A DNA stretch of 64,000 nucleotides from Antennarius striatus. Taxonomy: Eukaryota > Chordata > Actinopteri > Lophiiformes > Antennariidae. Shown one piece after another: positions 49,546 to 62,149 of this stretch. The number at the start of each line of letters is the position of its first letter. Position 1 is the stretch's first letter. The notes below the pieces were generated by a model, which was not told the DNA's origin, searched no databases, and saw only the letters and a program-made list of their open reading frames with translations. The translations under genes and the position numbers were made by a program. The stretch covers positions 3,656,501 to 3,720,500 of the forward strand of contig NC_090794.1 in assembly GCF_040054535.1 (NCBI RefSeq), written 5' to 3'.

Positions 49546-49730
49546 CAATCCACTCATTCCTGTCACCTGTGTTGCTGCAGCCACCTGTGTCCCATCTCCA
49601 ATCAGACTCCACCCTACTTAAGCTCTGCTCAGCCCTCAGTTCAAGTTCAGTTTGTATTGTCTCATCCTGCTCTTCAGCATTTTTACCTTTTAGTTTGATT
49701 TTTGATTGTTTCCTGTGATTTTTCTTCTTC
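49546..49730 (+). mobile_element. Probable retroelement (LTR-like) fragment
   Basis: CACCTGTGTTGCTGCAGCCA, then TCCAATCAGACTCCACCCTACTT and CAGCCCTCAGTTCAAGTTCA form the pattern of a fish repeat promoter end (CCAATCA box, TTAAGC-like box about 30 bp later, then a T-rich stretch). Class uncertain and no coding region. Confidence 0.3.
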
Positions 49731-50074
49731 TCTTAATTCCTCGGTTTTGACCGTTTGCCTGATCTCTTGAATAACCTCTGCTTATATTAAAAGTATGAAT
49801 GTGGATCAAGTGTTGTTTAATTGAAGCACTGAACCAAAACAAGTAAAGACATCTTAAAAAGTTATCAGAAGTTTCCAAAAATGAAACCAAATGTCACAAA
49901 AAGAATAGTTTCGGTATAAAAATCAAAGTAAAGACTGATATGTTTCTCTCCCATCAGATTCATTAAACTTCGACTTTCATGAGCTGAAAATATTTATTGG
50001 AGGTCAGCTGATGATAAGTTAACAAATGCATTTTGGTATGCATCCAAATCAAAGTAATTATTAGAAATACACTG

Positions 50075-50770
50075 ACTTTATTACGTCCACCTTAGTCGTA
50101 CCGGGTTGGACCCCCTTTTGCCTTCAGAACTGCCTTCATTCTTCATGACATTGATTCAACAAGGTTACTGGAAACCTTCCTCAAGAGGGTTTGGTCCATA
50201 TTGATACGACAGCATCAGTCAGTTGCTGCAGATTTATCGGTTGTTATAAAGTGATGGATATGGTAACAATACTCATGCAGGCATTGTTGTTGCAACGATG
50301 CTCATTTGGTACTAAAGTCTGCAAAGAAAAAAATCCCCCACACCGTCACACCACCATCACCAGCCTGAACCATTCATACAAGTCAGGATGGATCCATGCC
50401 TTGTCTTCTGCACACCTCTGTTGTAACGAGTGGTCATTTGAATTACAGTTGTCTTTCTATCAGCTCGAACCAGTCTGGACAGTCTGTTCTGTTTTTCAGA
50501 CCATTCTCTGTAAACCCTCGAGATGGTTGTGAGTGAAAATCCCAGTAGATCAGCAGTTTCTGCAACACTCAGACCATCCTATCTGTCACCAACAACCACG
50601 CCACGTTCAAAGTCACTCAAATCACCTTTCCTCCCCATGTCTGATTCTCGGTTTGGACTGCAACGGATCATGTTGACCATGTCTACATGCCTAAATGCAT
50701 TGAGTTGCCGCCATGTGATTGGCTGATTAGAAATTTGTGTTAAGGAGCAGTTGGACAGGCGTGCCTAGTG
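50075..50770 (-). mobile_element. Degenerate, internally deleted Tc1/mariner-type transposon (family A)
   Basis: The plus strand is the complement of a Tc1-like transposase element. Recognised blocks in order are CCCTTTTGCCTTCAGAACTG, the GTTGCTGCAGATTTATCGG block, GCAACGATGCTCATTTGGTA, CTATCAGCTCGAACCAGTCT, the AACCCTCGAGATGGTTGTGAG block (helix-turn-helix region) and the end CATTGAGTTGCCGCCATGTG plus GATTGGCTGATTAGAAATTTG. Full copies are about 1.2-1.6 kb; this one is about 0.7 kb, with the catalytic DDE part missing between about 50245-50400 blocks. Stops and frameshifts break the frame. It is not mobile by itself. Terminal repeats were not resolved exactly. Confidence 0.85.
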
Positions 50771-51191
50771 AAGTTATTTATTTACACAGATATCTTAACA
50801 AGCTTTCTCGCCCCAAGTTTAGCCTCATCGTTGCACGTCTCAGCGTTTCTGTATTTAGGTGTGTAAACCCAGCCAGGTTCGCCCTTTGCCTCCAGGGGGG
50901 ATGCGGTCTTTGGGACCACCTGGAACACCCTGCAGCTGTGGGACTGTCCTCCATTAATAGGCCTGAGGTTTGTGCCAGACACGGTGAGGGCTGAGCGGGA
51001 CCACATCTGGCCTCTGCAGTGACAGCCCCCCCCCCGCCCCCGTCCTTCCCCTCTGCCTCTCTTTCATATTGTGCCTTAATCCAATGCAGGCCGTCCAGTA
51101 GCGGACGGAGAAGGGTTTCCTCAGGCACATCCAAAGAGCTCGCCTGGCATCAGCTGTGAAGAGCTGAGCTATGCACACACACACACACACA

Positions 51192-51254
<63 letters not shown>

Positions 51255-52479
51255 ACTTGATTCTCAGTTTTTATGACTTACAGTAAAAAGTGAAAATCCG
51301 TCTGAGCATGACTCTGACTTGAAGTCCAGAGGGTGGTCTTTTGGGGATTGTTTCCTTTCATCAACTCTTATCTTTAACTTGTTTAGAACTTAAAACTGAA
51401 GCAAATCTATTTTAGATTAAGCTGCCAACCTCACGGTTAACGGAAGCCGTCCATAATGTCACGCCCTTCGTCGGAAACACCAGGGTTCAGCGTTAAATAA
51501 AACGGTCCGGTCTACAGAGAACCTCATTAGTGCCTCCTGGGACGAATTCAGTCTGCAAATAAAAGGATGGAAGCTCTGAAATTGTCTTTCTTTTCAAATA
51601 TAGAGACATTTTCTATTCATTGCCTCCTCACTATTAAATTCCCATATCTGGATTCCCACCGATACACACATTGCGTTCCATTAAAAAAAGCTGAGGACAA
51701 TTAATTATGGCGTCTGATACAATCCCTATCTGCGTTGAGAGGAAAGTAAAATGCAGTCATCCATTAGAGGAACATTGTCTCTGTCCAGCGAAGCCAACAA
51801 GAGAGAGACAAGAGCTCACGTCAGCGGTGCTGGAGACGAGCCGGGGCTGATGTAGCGTGGCGACCCCATTTGGAGGGCACTTGTCGACTGACGCACGGCG
51901 ATGTCGAGCAGAGCTGAGGACAAACAAACAAAAAGGAATATCTCTAACTCTTCCCACCGGGTTGAAGTTGTTATCAGTGGTATTCTAAAATAAATGGGGG
52001 AGTTTAAGTGAAGTTTTTAGATTATTCAAACACCAAGATTTCAAGCTCCATCTTCAAGACCTCACGTTTTTTGGTGTGTCTTTTTTTCTAAATTACCTCC
52101 AATCTTGCTATGCTAATCCCGCTCACCGTCTCCTTAAGGGACATTTTAAACAGACTATCCGGTGAGTAGTTGTGTTTGTGTCTGGAGGCCCCGGACCACA
52201 CACCTCTGATCTGTTCTGGTTTTGGCGCCCTACCTATCAAGCTCATTTGCGGTTCTCTTAAACCGTCGACTTCCCTCGACGCGACCCGCTGGGCTCCGGA
52301 TCAACCCTCACACGAACGAACCAGCTGCAGGTTTAAATGGATCATTTCCACACTGATAATCACAAACTGGATCTCTGCGCTGGATTAGACGTAATGCCTT
52401 GAGTCTTATTTCTTCGGACATGTTTACAGACGTGATGGTTACACCAGGATTAACCCTAATCAGGCTCTGTGCTTTAAAT
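50771..52479. other. Non-coding with a CA microsatellite
   Basis: 51174-51250 is a (CA)n tract with one interruption (AGAC). 51640-51910 is non-repetitive GC-balanced sequence containing GACAATTAATTATGGCGTCT, which could be a conserved element. No exon supported. Confidence 0.4.
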
Positions 52480-52670
52480 CAGCGGCTCCCAAATGTTTTA
52501 GTGTCAAAAACCTGGAAACTAACATAAATTAAATCATGGTCCCCTTTTTAAATAAACCTTTTCCCAGGATAAATTGTCACTATCTTCACTTGGGGAACCC
52601 TGGAACCCCTTTTATAGGGTCTCAAGACCCCACTTACGTGTGTTCTAAATGGTTTAAAGGCAGATGTTAA
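52480..52670. mobile_element. Possible hAT-like repeat fragment
   Basis: AATCAGCGGCTCCCAAATGT at one end, with GGGGAACCCTGGAACCCC and TCTCAAGACCCCACTTA further on, match the word order of a common vertebrate hAT-type repeat (cagcggttcccaaac...ggaacccc...accccac). No transposase remains. Confidence 0.4.
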
Positions 52671-54374
52671 ATCCACAATCTGCTCTCTGGACACTGCTCT
52701 AAAATAAAACTTCATGCATTCTTTAGATGGATGGAAAAATGAGAACCATTCTTTTGCTTTTCTGTGGTCGGCATCCTAAAACGCTTTAATTCCTAAATTA
52801 CTACGTAGATAACGCCGTAAAAACGTGGTCGCAAAGTGAGCGGAACACTTTAAATGTCAAAACACTGTAATTACAGGAGCTTTAGAGATAAAAAGAGCAA
52901 ATCTGAAAGCGTTCGGTTCAGTCATCGGAATGAATGCAGATAAAGACACAAATCGCAGCTTGAGTGTGAGTCAGTTTTATTTCTGTTAGCTCTATTATTT
53001 CTAAATTACTCTGCAGGTGGATTTCACACCTCAATGGCTTCAGATAAGTTCTTAGATGAGATATAATTTAAAATATCCATTTATAAGTCTGCAATACTCA
53101 CTCTTTTCCAGGTTGTTTGCATTCAGCATGGTGCAATTTGCCTTAAAATGTGGAAAAATTTCATGATTTCATACAGTTGTTTTATAACATAAGCACCACA
53201 ATCGTTTTTATTTAAAGGTTGGTGTTTTATTTTATAAATGCATAAAGTCTGGATGATTTTTTTGGGAGGTTGGTGGACTAGAAAATCGAGAAACTGTTAT
53301 TGAAATCGACTTTTACGATAATTCTATCCAAAATCTTGTCGCCAAATATCAGCTCTCTCCTTTAAGTGTAAAGTCCAGGAGTAGCTGTTTGTGCCCCTAG
53401 CAGATATACCTGGCCTTCGTCACGTGGTCATAAAATCCCTGAGTCTCCATGTAATTATGAGGGGTGTCCAGCTCCAAGCAGATGACAGCTGAAACAGTTT
53501 AGCGGTTCTTTAAAACGAAGGTCAAAGATTTTCTTTTCTTTTCTTTTCTTTTCTGCTCCTCAGCCAAAGTGTGCAGCAGATGAAAGACGCTGGTCGGGAT
53601 CGTCCCATTAAACCCATCACGTGTTTGCACTGATGTTTCCCCCTGTCATTATTGATGTCTGCAAACCTGACGCTGGCGAATCGGGACACAACGTCTGTCC
53701 CCCTGCAGCCAGTGCTTGGGTCAGAACTGGATCAGTGTTGCAGAGGTTATAGGGTCAGTTTGAATGAAATGTAATGGTCCCACATTTATGTTCAGCACAG
53801 AGGATTTGTTAATGTTTTTACAGTGGTTGCATTTTTCTTCCACGGTCATTTATATTTCCCAAAACCCACAGTGGAATGTTTTGGGGGTTTTTTCAGCGGT
53901 TTTACTTTGTCCAGAAAATTGTGAAGTCTGAGGTTCAGTAAAAGAGAGAAACACTAAAAGTTCTTAACCACAGCGACGCTACTGGGAGCAATAAAGCTGT
54001 AGTAATATTGGTTAAATATCCTATCAGGTGTTTCCACTGAAAGTCGTGCTGCCTCACTGGTGATATAAACTCCATATAAACTAAACAGATGAGATGGAAG
54101 CAGGACAGAGCATGGGGGCCACACCCAAACACATGCAGGTACAGATGGAGGTGAACGGGTGGCCAACAATCAATACAATGCAGATGATTCCAGCAGAAAT
54201 GCTAAGACTGAGGTCCACAGCCTCCAGATAGGATGTAATTTGTCTCATGCAATAATGTGAGTAACAGCAGGTGCATTCATACCAAAAATCCCTGCTTCAA
54301 AAATGATGCTTTTATTACTGAAACGAGTTTTTGTCGGCTGCATTCCTTCTTTTATAAACCTCATTGCTCATTAA
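52671..54374. other. Non-coding with a TTTTC tract
   Basis: 53529-53554 is a pure TTTTC pentanucleotide repeat of five units. The rest is AT-rich with no supported exon. Confidence 0.45.
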
Positions 54375-54461
54375 TGGATGCCTTATGAGAGAGAACAGCA
54401 TATTGTCTGTGTACATATGTCTGGCTACAGTACTGTATAAGGCATCCACTGTTCTCATAAG
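54375..54461. repeat. Imperfect inverted repeat
   Basis: TGGATGCCTTATGAGAGAGA (54375-54394) has a near-complementary counterpart at 54437-54461 (ATAAGGCATCCACTGTTCTC and following). The order of the two halves is permuted, so the arms pair as two blocks. It could fold into a hairpin or be the remains of a palindromic MITE. Confidence 0.5.
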
Positions 54462-54859
54462 CTGCCATGTTCCAAGCAGTGGCCTGTAAGTTCTCCAAGG
54501 AATGTTAGTAATTAGCTCAGTGATCACAGGCTTTAGGAAATCTGCAGGAAAACAGACCTTGTGTGTCAAAGTCTTCAGCCTTGCGGTATGGCTTTAAAAA
54601 AAGAAAAGAAAAAAGGTTTGATTATGACGGTAAAGCAACTTATCAGCTGGGGAGGGTTTACTGTTGGTCCAGAAGTTTGACCAAAGATTCTGGGTTCTAC
54701 ATAAAATGCTACTGCTACAACAGATTTCCTCATTATTATCTATGGTGTAGCATAAAATAGGGGGAGAGAAGTAGGTGTCCTCCTGAACTGCACTGTCCTA
54801 CTCTTTTAACACCTACTGGAACAGTCATGACATCCTATTCTACAACATAAATTCATGGC

Positions 54860-55510
54860 ATTAACCTGGACTTGCTCACCTTTTGCAGTCATTACTGCTT
54901 TAAGAGATTTCTGATCATGCATTCAGGCAATGCAGTCTCCATTCCAACTCATACCAAAGTTTGGGTTGTTCCTCAACACCAAACCCTGAAAAACAACCCT
55001 GTGCATCGTCCCTCCTCCACCGCACACTACAGTCAGACAGCTAACATTCTCTTGGCATCTGCCAAAGTCAGACTTAAGACTGATATGTCAGTCCATGGAA
55101 CACGATTCCCCTTCTTTAGAGTCCAGTGACAGCATCCGTGATGCAGCATCATCCAACGGTTGTAAAGCTGACATGGAGCTGGGTGGCCATGGAAGCCCAC
55201 TCCATGAAGCTCCTGGTTCAGTCTTTGTGCTGCTGTTAATGCCAGAGGAAGTTGGAACTCAGTTCTAGAGTCAACAGAGAGTCGGTGATTTTTCCGCGCT
55301 ATGCCCCTCAGCACTCAGTGACCTCTCTCGGTGACTTTATGTGGTCTCCAGCTTCCTGGCTGAATTCCTGTTACTCCAAAATGCTTCCACATTTCAATAA
55401 TACCACTTTTAGTTGACTATGGAATATCTAGCAGCGAGCTTTCATAGACCTAGAGACTTGAACCCAACGATTAAGACGTGTGTCTTAATAGTTTTGTCCA
55501 TTTTGCGTAG
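54860..55510 (-). mobile_element. Degenerate Tc1/mariner-type transposon (family B)
   Basis: The plus strand is the complement of a second, different Tc1-like family. Recognised blocks are AACCCTGAAAAACAACCCTG, CTCTTGGCATCTGCCAAAGT, TTTAGAGTCCAGTGACAGCA, GGCCATGGAAGCCCACTCCA, TGTTAATGCCAGAGGAAGTT, CCTCAGCACTCAGTGACCTC and TAATACCACTTTTAGTTGAC, ending near TTAATAGTTTTGTCCATTTT. On the minus strand a 93-codon piece (55314-55033) keeps the N-terminal DNA-binding part and the GVGFHG and HWTL words. The segment expected to carry the first catalytic Asp is mutated and the frame stops soon after. It is about half the length of a full element, so it is inactive. Confidence 0.85.
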
Positions 55511-58414
55511 TTTACATCCGGTTGTCCGCTCTGCTTCTGACTTGTGTCTTCTGTAAAACAGTTTATGGATATAGATTAGCATTTGAGCATTCCTCACATT
55601 CCCAATTATCAGAAATTCACATGTGGCTTTACATATGGATTTTCTTATTCAGGCAATCCTAAGACTCCCTTCTCCTTGATATGAAGGAAACCAGAATCAT
55701 AATGTTTCGTGGCTTTATGTAATAAGAATGATAAAAATGCATCGCAACTGATTGACGAGATGCTGATAGATGTCTAACAGATGAGCTCAGACCTGAGCTG
55801 CTATGAATTTGACACAGAATGTTTGGCAGAACTTTCTTCTGGCTTTCACGTAAACACAAAGGTCTGTTTTTGTACCAAGACTCCGGGAGGCCAAAATGCC
55901 AGGATAGAGAGTCTGTTTTTTCTCGAAAGGACGCAGTATCAATTCAGTCAAGCCTTTCAAACTTTCAGATTTTGTTCTACCACCACACAAATGTGACTGT
56001 AAGGACAGTCAGGTGAATTTACACCAACGCAAAATACCTCAAACCCACCCTTGCCTCTCTGTATTGGGTCTGGCAAGCAAAAGAGATCCTCTGTATGTGT
56101 GTGTCCATTATCAAGGTGACCCATCTCCCCTCGGCGCTGAGTGCTTCTCCAAGGTGTACAGTCCGGTCCGGCAGGCCTGACGGAGAAAGGACTCCATTCT
56201 TCTACCCCTCCTGACTGCGGCAAAAGTGCAGCACTACCTCCATCTCTGGTTTCTGTGGTTCTTTTGTCTCACGCCACTGATTGAGGACAGAAAATGGGTC
56301 TGGAGGGAACCCAACACCGCGCCCTCATATTTTCTCATCGAAGCTACAGTCGAAGCTGGAATGAAAAAGAGAGAAGTTGTTTTCAAGAAGAGAGACCGAA
56401 TTTGCATTTGCATCTTTTTACCCCAGCAAAATCATCCAGTACGTCTTACTTCTATACCCCCCCCCACCTTCAACCTGATATGAGATGGAGCGCTATCATC
56501 TTCCTGTAACCTTTAAATAGGTATTTCCTACTCACACTTGGAATGGTCTCACAGGGGCTGCCCAGTAAAAGAATGCCACTGACCCAGTAACGTGAACAGA
56601 ATACCTTCCTTGTTAGAAGCTCCACAAGAAATTGATTTAAATATTACAGCAGCCAATCACAGCAGAGGTTTGTAAGTGGAGCTTGTTAGTGACAGAATGT
56701 TCTTCCGCTATTCACAGGTTTGGCACAAGCGACACCAGAGCTGACCTTCACAGTCAAAGGGATTTGTGGTACAACGGGGAGATAACAAACCAGGAGCCGA
56801 CAAGATTGTATCCGCATTCAGGCGTGACTATCTGAACACTCCATCTGGAATGTAGTTCTCATCCAACTTGAGTTTCTGTTCAATATTATAAAATTAAATT
56901 GTATATCGGATTCATTTTTTTAAAGAATTAGTCAGACAGTCAGACACCAATCTGTGAAAATCACAGGTTCATGAAAGGACGACACGTAGGCAGTCTCTCT
57001 ACATTATATGAGGAGTTTCAGAAGACATTCTGGATCTTTCTGTATACTAAAACAGACGCAGTTTTATAAGAAATTACTTCGTCTGTGTTCTCGTTTATAA
57101 ACTGTCTATAAATGAGCAAAAAGGTTGACTTCTATAGACAGACGAGGTTAGCGGTTGGGCTGCTGGGATACCCATTTGTTCCCAACGTGTTGGCATCCAC
57201 TGGCCAGTTGGCCTCATTTGGATAATTCCTCAATGACTTTACCCATTTTCAACTATGGCCCAGCCTGGCATTGACCCATGGGATGCTTTTGCGACCCAAG
57301 TGGAAACCTTGGGTCTGGATTGGCCCTGTTGCCCACATTGTGCAGATTTTGCCACACCATCGGCCACGGACTGGTTTGCTCCTTCCGGACTGGACTGGAC
57401 TCTCCTGGTCGGATAACCCAAGAAGCTCAGGCTCAAATGTTAAATGTTTTGAAGGACAGCATTTCAAAAGGTCATGTTTTGAAGAACACAGCTCATAGAA
57501 TTTGATTGAATTCTGCATATTAAACCTTGAGTAGTTCAGAATTTCCCTCCCAAAGTTGAGAAACCCTTAAGAGTAACAGACGTCTGTGTCATGATCTACA
57601 TAGCATACAAGTCAACGGGTCCACCATCATAACACATGTCAATTCAAATAACCCAACGAGCGTCGTACATCATCCATGAAGCGACGAATAAACGAAACAC
57701 AGGTGTCTCTATCTCAGCTGTTTACGTCTCTGTCTCTCACGCAACGCTAGCCCGTGGAAAAGGTTAGTGTCTGTGTGGAAATCCGTCTTCCACAGCTATC
57801 TCTAATATTTCACACCTCTGTGCGTAGAGCGGGGGTGGGCGATTTGCGGTCAACAACACAGAGAATGCTTGACTTCCTCTAGGTCATCATTCATTGCCAT
57901 GAGTGTTCAAACGAAAGACATCACGTCCATTTTCAGAGCGAGCTCTGTGCTGAAGCCTACGTTGGAGACGGCTTGCTGAGGATGCACTCAAAATACCAAG
58001 TCAACGTGTTTACAGGGTCGGAGGAACAATGATAGCAGGATGATATTTACCAGTTCTAGAGATCAAACAGATGTAGAGATATCTGAGAGCATGAGTGATC
58101 ACTATGTTGGATAAAATTGCAAATTAAGCATGCCAGAAAAAGAAGTATTAAATTTTAGATTTCTGTCTTACAAATTTTGGTCCGATACACTAATGCTGTT
58201 CCAATTAATCTGCTTTTCCAGTACTCTTGACTCTACTCACCATTTTTTAGTCGCTCCAGAAAACCGATCGCTTCAGCCAGCCTACTTCAGTGTAAGCAGC
58301 ATTTAATATTTTGGATGGTAGCATGAGGAACTGATGGTTTGTCCCACTGCAGGTCATGCTGCTGTATAGGTCATGCCACAATGGCGGGGTACTGTCGCCC
58401 AATGGAAAACAACC
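55511..58414. other. Non-coding, nothing firmly recognised
   Basis: 57130-57520 is a moderately GC-rich segment with overlapping open frames on both strands but no splice-bounded exon. 56460-56467 is a run of C. No gene or repeat family could be supported. Confidence 0.4.
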
Positions 58415-58800
58415 TCAAGAAAAAAAACCTAAAGCCAGAGCTTGAGTTGAACGGGTACCACCAAATGGATTGAGACTCCTCAGGTCGTTTTTGGTGATGG
58501 CCGTACCCATCAGGACTCCAAATCTGTTCTTAGTGTTCTGACGTGCTCTTAATCCTCTACAGCTGGGCCCCTGGACATCATGGTCATTAGAAATGGTGAC
58601 GTTCTGTGCAGCTGAATCACACTGGTACTGATAGTAGGGGTACACTGTTTGGGCACACTCTGTCTTTGCTGTGGCAGGGACTGTGTGCGTTTGAAGCTGA
58701 GTCTGTAACTCGACAGAAGCCCAGAAGGAATTACAGGCCAGTGGATAAACAGAAGCTGGAGAGCAGTAGCAGGGCGTACTCCCTCCAGGAAATTAAAAGC
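58415..58800 (-). pseudogene. Open protein-like segment, unknown
   Basis: On the minus strand one frame is open for about 390 nt, from near 58800 to 58415, with content that looks like protein: Cys residues, TVYPYYQYQCDSAAQNVTIS, then GLRARQNTKNRFGVLMGTAI. After 58445 an A-rich tract (TTTTTTTC on the minus strand) is followed by loss of sense. No clean acceptor or donor was found. It could be an exon of an unrecognised gene, a decayed gene, or part of a repeat. Confidence 0.2.
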
Positions 58801-61800
58801 CATTGCTTCTTCCTTCAGTCTGCCTGTCCTCTCTCATCTGCTGCCAGCCAAGTTAATGCATAGCACACTAATAGTGTCTGGGGTATCTATTTTCTGCCGT
58901 TGTCTGTATACGACTTCCAGCCTCATACTTTCAGTGTCATATGAGTGGCATGTTACGTGTGATCAAAACCGAACAGTCAGCATCTGCTGTGTCAGGTTGT
59001 TGCGTAACACATCGCAGACATTATGATGACTCCACGTTTTTAGAGACATCAGATGTCTCACATTCTGGAATATAAAAGAAGAGCTGCATGTATTTAAAAC
59101 AGCTGCCAAAGAGATGAACATGTCTTAACATTTAGAAAGACTTAAATGCCAAATAGAAGTTTAAGATTTATCAATTAATGTCACTTTATATAATAAGAGA
59201 TGGAAGCTGGGTGCCAGATCCTATTTGTTAAGGGATTGTATTCATATACTGGATATACATCAAGATAAATTTTAAATACTATGGTTTCATTTAAAGATAT
59301 CCCAATCTTCTGTATGGAACTGGTAAAATGTCAAAATAAGGCCAATAAGGCTTGATTATTCTGATTACTTACTTTTCACTACATTTCCTTACAAGTTAAG
59401 AAGTTTAGGTGAACATTTTTTGAAAAAGAGCTTGCAAAGAGATAACTAGAGCCAGCCAATCACCATGGAAAGGTGTATGAGCGCTCCTTTGTGTTACCTT
59501 TATGTTTTAATGCTTTTATGAACATGCCACACATGATGAAGGTGGTGTCTTCACTGCGGAGCAGAAGTTGGCCTTCGAAGTTTGCTTCTAAGCAACAAAA
59601 TACAGAAAAGAACAAATATAATCCATTAAATAGTTCTGTTGTTTCCAAACTGGTCCTCTATGGGTTGTTTTGGAACTTTCACTTGGTCTGCTTCACTTTT
59701 GTGCTGGAGAAGTTGGAGGAAAAACAAACAGCAGCAACACACAAAGAACATACTGAGCAGATGTAAGAAGTGTCTTGGCGAGAACCTCAGAAACATGCCG
59801 GTGGTTGGGCTTTCATACCAGACACTTGAAAATTCTTCACAATTTTCACTTCTTTGTTTTGAATTATTAACGTTCTTTTCATGCCCTGTCATTTTATCGC
59901 CCCCGGAGGAGCCGAGAAGATTTATGACATCCTAAAAAAATGATGTTTGGAGATGGAGGTTTTTTTTTGTTGTGTATTGCTGCACCTCATTTGGGAGGAA
60001 GGTTCACCTTTTGAGTTTGAAGGAGCAGCCAACTCAGGGCTCACAGGTTACAGCGCAACCTCTTTAGGAATCCCACTGCTGCTGTCAGCAATCAAAGGAC
60101 AACCTATTTATTCTTAGTAGGAAACTCAGCAAATGACGTTACTGGTCCAAAATTGTATTTTTAGCAAGTTTTGGTTGTTAAAACAGGGATCCAGATGAGG
60201 CATCATATTTTGTCCACTCATATAGACGCCTAGCTGTCTCACTCTTAAAACTGTATAAGGAAAGATTTCTATTCCTGAAGAACCTAAAATTGCACATCCT
60301 CTGCAATGTAATAGCAATTTAGCTCCCAGTTTAGCTGCTTCCTTCAGGAAAGAATAGATAGCATCCAGGACTTTCCAGTTGTGTGCTATAGCCTCTTAGC
60401 TCAATGTCTTTTTGTGTCTACACATTGAGGATTGGGGTTTTTAAAGCAAGTGAAATAACACCAAGCATGACTCCAGATGTTACGCAACGACCAGGGGGAT
60501 TAAAGTGATTTTCTTACACTGTCAGCAGTGTTTTGCTGGGTTTTTTTTCCTAGAAAACGTAGCGTGCAGGTGTCATTGAGGTTTAGTTCTAATCCTACTT
60601 CATGCACTCACCTAAACATTATAATGGAAAGAAAGCACCCCTGCTAAACCCACACAAACACATCCCAGATTTAGTCTTTATTGTTCAAGAAAATGTTGTT
60701 CTATTCTTATTCGCGTCTCAAATACTGTATGCACAGGTGGTTTCGTCCGGCTCCTGCGCTTACAGATGTGCACGCTGGATACATGCTGCAGCATTCAGTG
60801 GGGGGTCCTCCCTCTTAACATAACACTTCAACACCTGAATACAACAGCAGCATGAAGCACAAAGGTGTTGAATGAAAGACCAGAGGAGGAGGGAGGCCGG
60901 ATCAGATGTCTTGTTTCAAGTTTGAACTTTGAGGTTTGAGGCCAGTTGTGGCGACGGGTTCTGAAAATGGAGCTGAGTCTCCCCACTTCCCCGGGTGGAT
61001 TACAGGAGCTAAATAAAGCCGTTGTTAACTCCAGGGTGGATCGCCTTTGTTTCCGTTCATCAGCACTTTGCATTAGTCACCACACTTCAAGGCTCATGTA
61101 TTATCCTTTTACAGCAAAAGGTGCTTTTTGCAGCCCCATTAAAGGTGCTAAAGGTAATTGGGCGGGCCTTTTTAAGCTTTGGTCTCTCATTATTTGAGTT
61201 GTGTGTGTGTGTTTGTGTGTGTGTGTGGTACTTGATTGTGGACATGACTTGCTGCCAGTTGGTCTTGCTGGGAAATATCTTAAAAAGTGGAAATGTGACA
61301 CATTGTGGGTTTTCATCAGTATTCACGCTCAAGACGATCAAAGTTGCTGCAAGAGACGGATCTGAGTGTGGGTCCGTTTTATGTCCAACCTGTGGGGATT
61401 CTCATTGTGGCAACACACATCCTGTAAACGTGGTGTTTGTAGACTGCTGGCAGAGGGCTGTGAGATTTACAGCCGATATTAAGATGTCTAGACATCATCG
61501 TTGCCATATTGTAATAATCCGTAATAACCCGGTCATTATGTTTACGGTTTTACAATCGACTTTCTGGATTAAAAGATGCTTTACTTTTATTGTGTAGATG
61601 TTTATTTGCTAAGTTAGAGAGGTCATCATTTTTTATTGCCTGTCCCCAAGTGTTTATACACGTGAAAACTCCCTCTGGTGAGATGATGAGAAAAGTTTAT
61701 TGACAATTATCAGACTGATTTTACAGTTTGTGTTTTTGCTGACATTCCTCCTAATTTCCTGATATTATTTCCACCAATTTTGAGTCTTTTTTTCGCATGC

Positions 61801-61834
61801 TAATTTCCTCCCTGTGCTGTTTAACCCTCTGCAG
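58801..61834. other. Non-coding upstream of the terminal exon at 61835
   Basis: 61201-61227 is a short GT tract. Small open frames at 60946-61197 and 61022-61597 have no splice support. If the plus-strand gene is real this is its last intron. Confidence 0.4.
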
Positions 61835-62050
61835 AAGTCAATGCGGACCAGAGAGGTCAAGCAGATCAAGGTGAGCAGCAGGAGACAACGTCACATTCCT
61901 CATGCGGCCTTCATCACAAAGGTGATGCGTGCCTCGCTGCAGAGGAGGCCCGACAGGACAACTCGGTTTATTCCTTTGGAAAATGAACGACGGTGTGAAG
62001 TGTTGAACGTTTTGGGCAAAAGTAAACCAAATCTAACCTTCATGTTGTGA
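61835..62050 (+). CDS. Probable last coding exon of a plus-strand gene, possibly fsip1
   Basis: A strong acceptor (CTGTTTAACCCTCTGCAG, AG at 61833-61834) is followed by 71 codons in phase 0 and a TGA at 62048-62050. An AATAAA polyadenylation signal follows 72 nt later (62122-62127). The peptide is very basic: it starts KSMRTREVKQIKVSSRRQRH and has FITKVM and TRFIPLEN further on. Human FSIP1 has a loosely similar FMSKTL..LKRPSFLD near its C-terminus, and FSIP1 ends tail-to-tail with THBS1 in human. Inside the exon, ATCAAG|GTGAGC at 61871 looks like a donor, so a 36-nt internal exon is an alternative reading. Terminal exon likely; identity tentative. Confidence 0.45.
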   Translation, partial: KSMRTREVKQIKVSSRRQRHIPHAAFITKVMRASLQRRPDRTTRFIPLENERRCEVLNVLGKSKPNLTFML

Positions 62051-62121
62051 TAGGTTCTGGTCGGAGGAGGTCGGAGGTCCAGTCTGAGTAAAGTACAGTT
62101 CTGTGATGAACTAAATGTTAA

Positions 62122-62127
62122 AATAAA
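62122..62127 (+). terminator. Polyadenylation signal AATAAA of the plus-strand terminal exon
   Basis: Located 72 nt after the stop of the 61835-62050 exon. The expected cleavage zone (62137-62157) meets the end of the opposing minus-strand transcript. Confidence 0.5.
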
Positions 62128-62149
62128 TCTAAGCAAGACACGATTAAAA

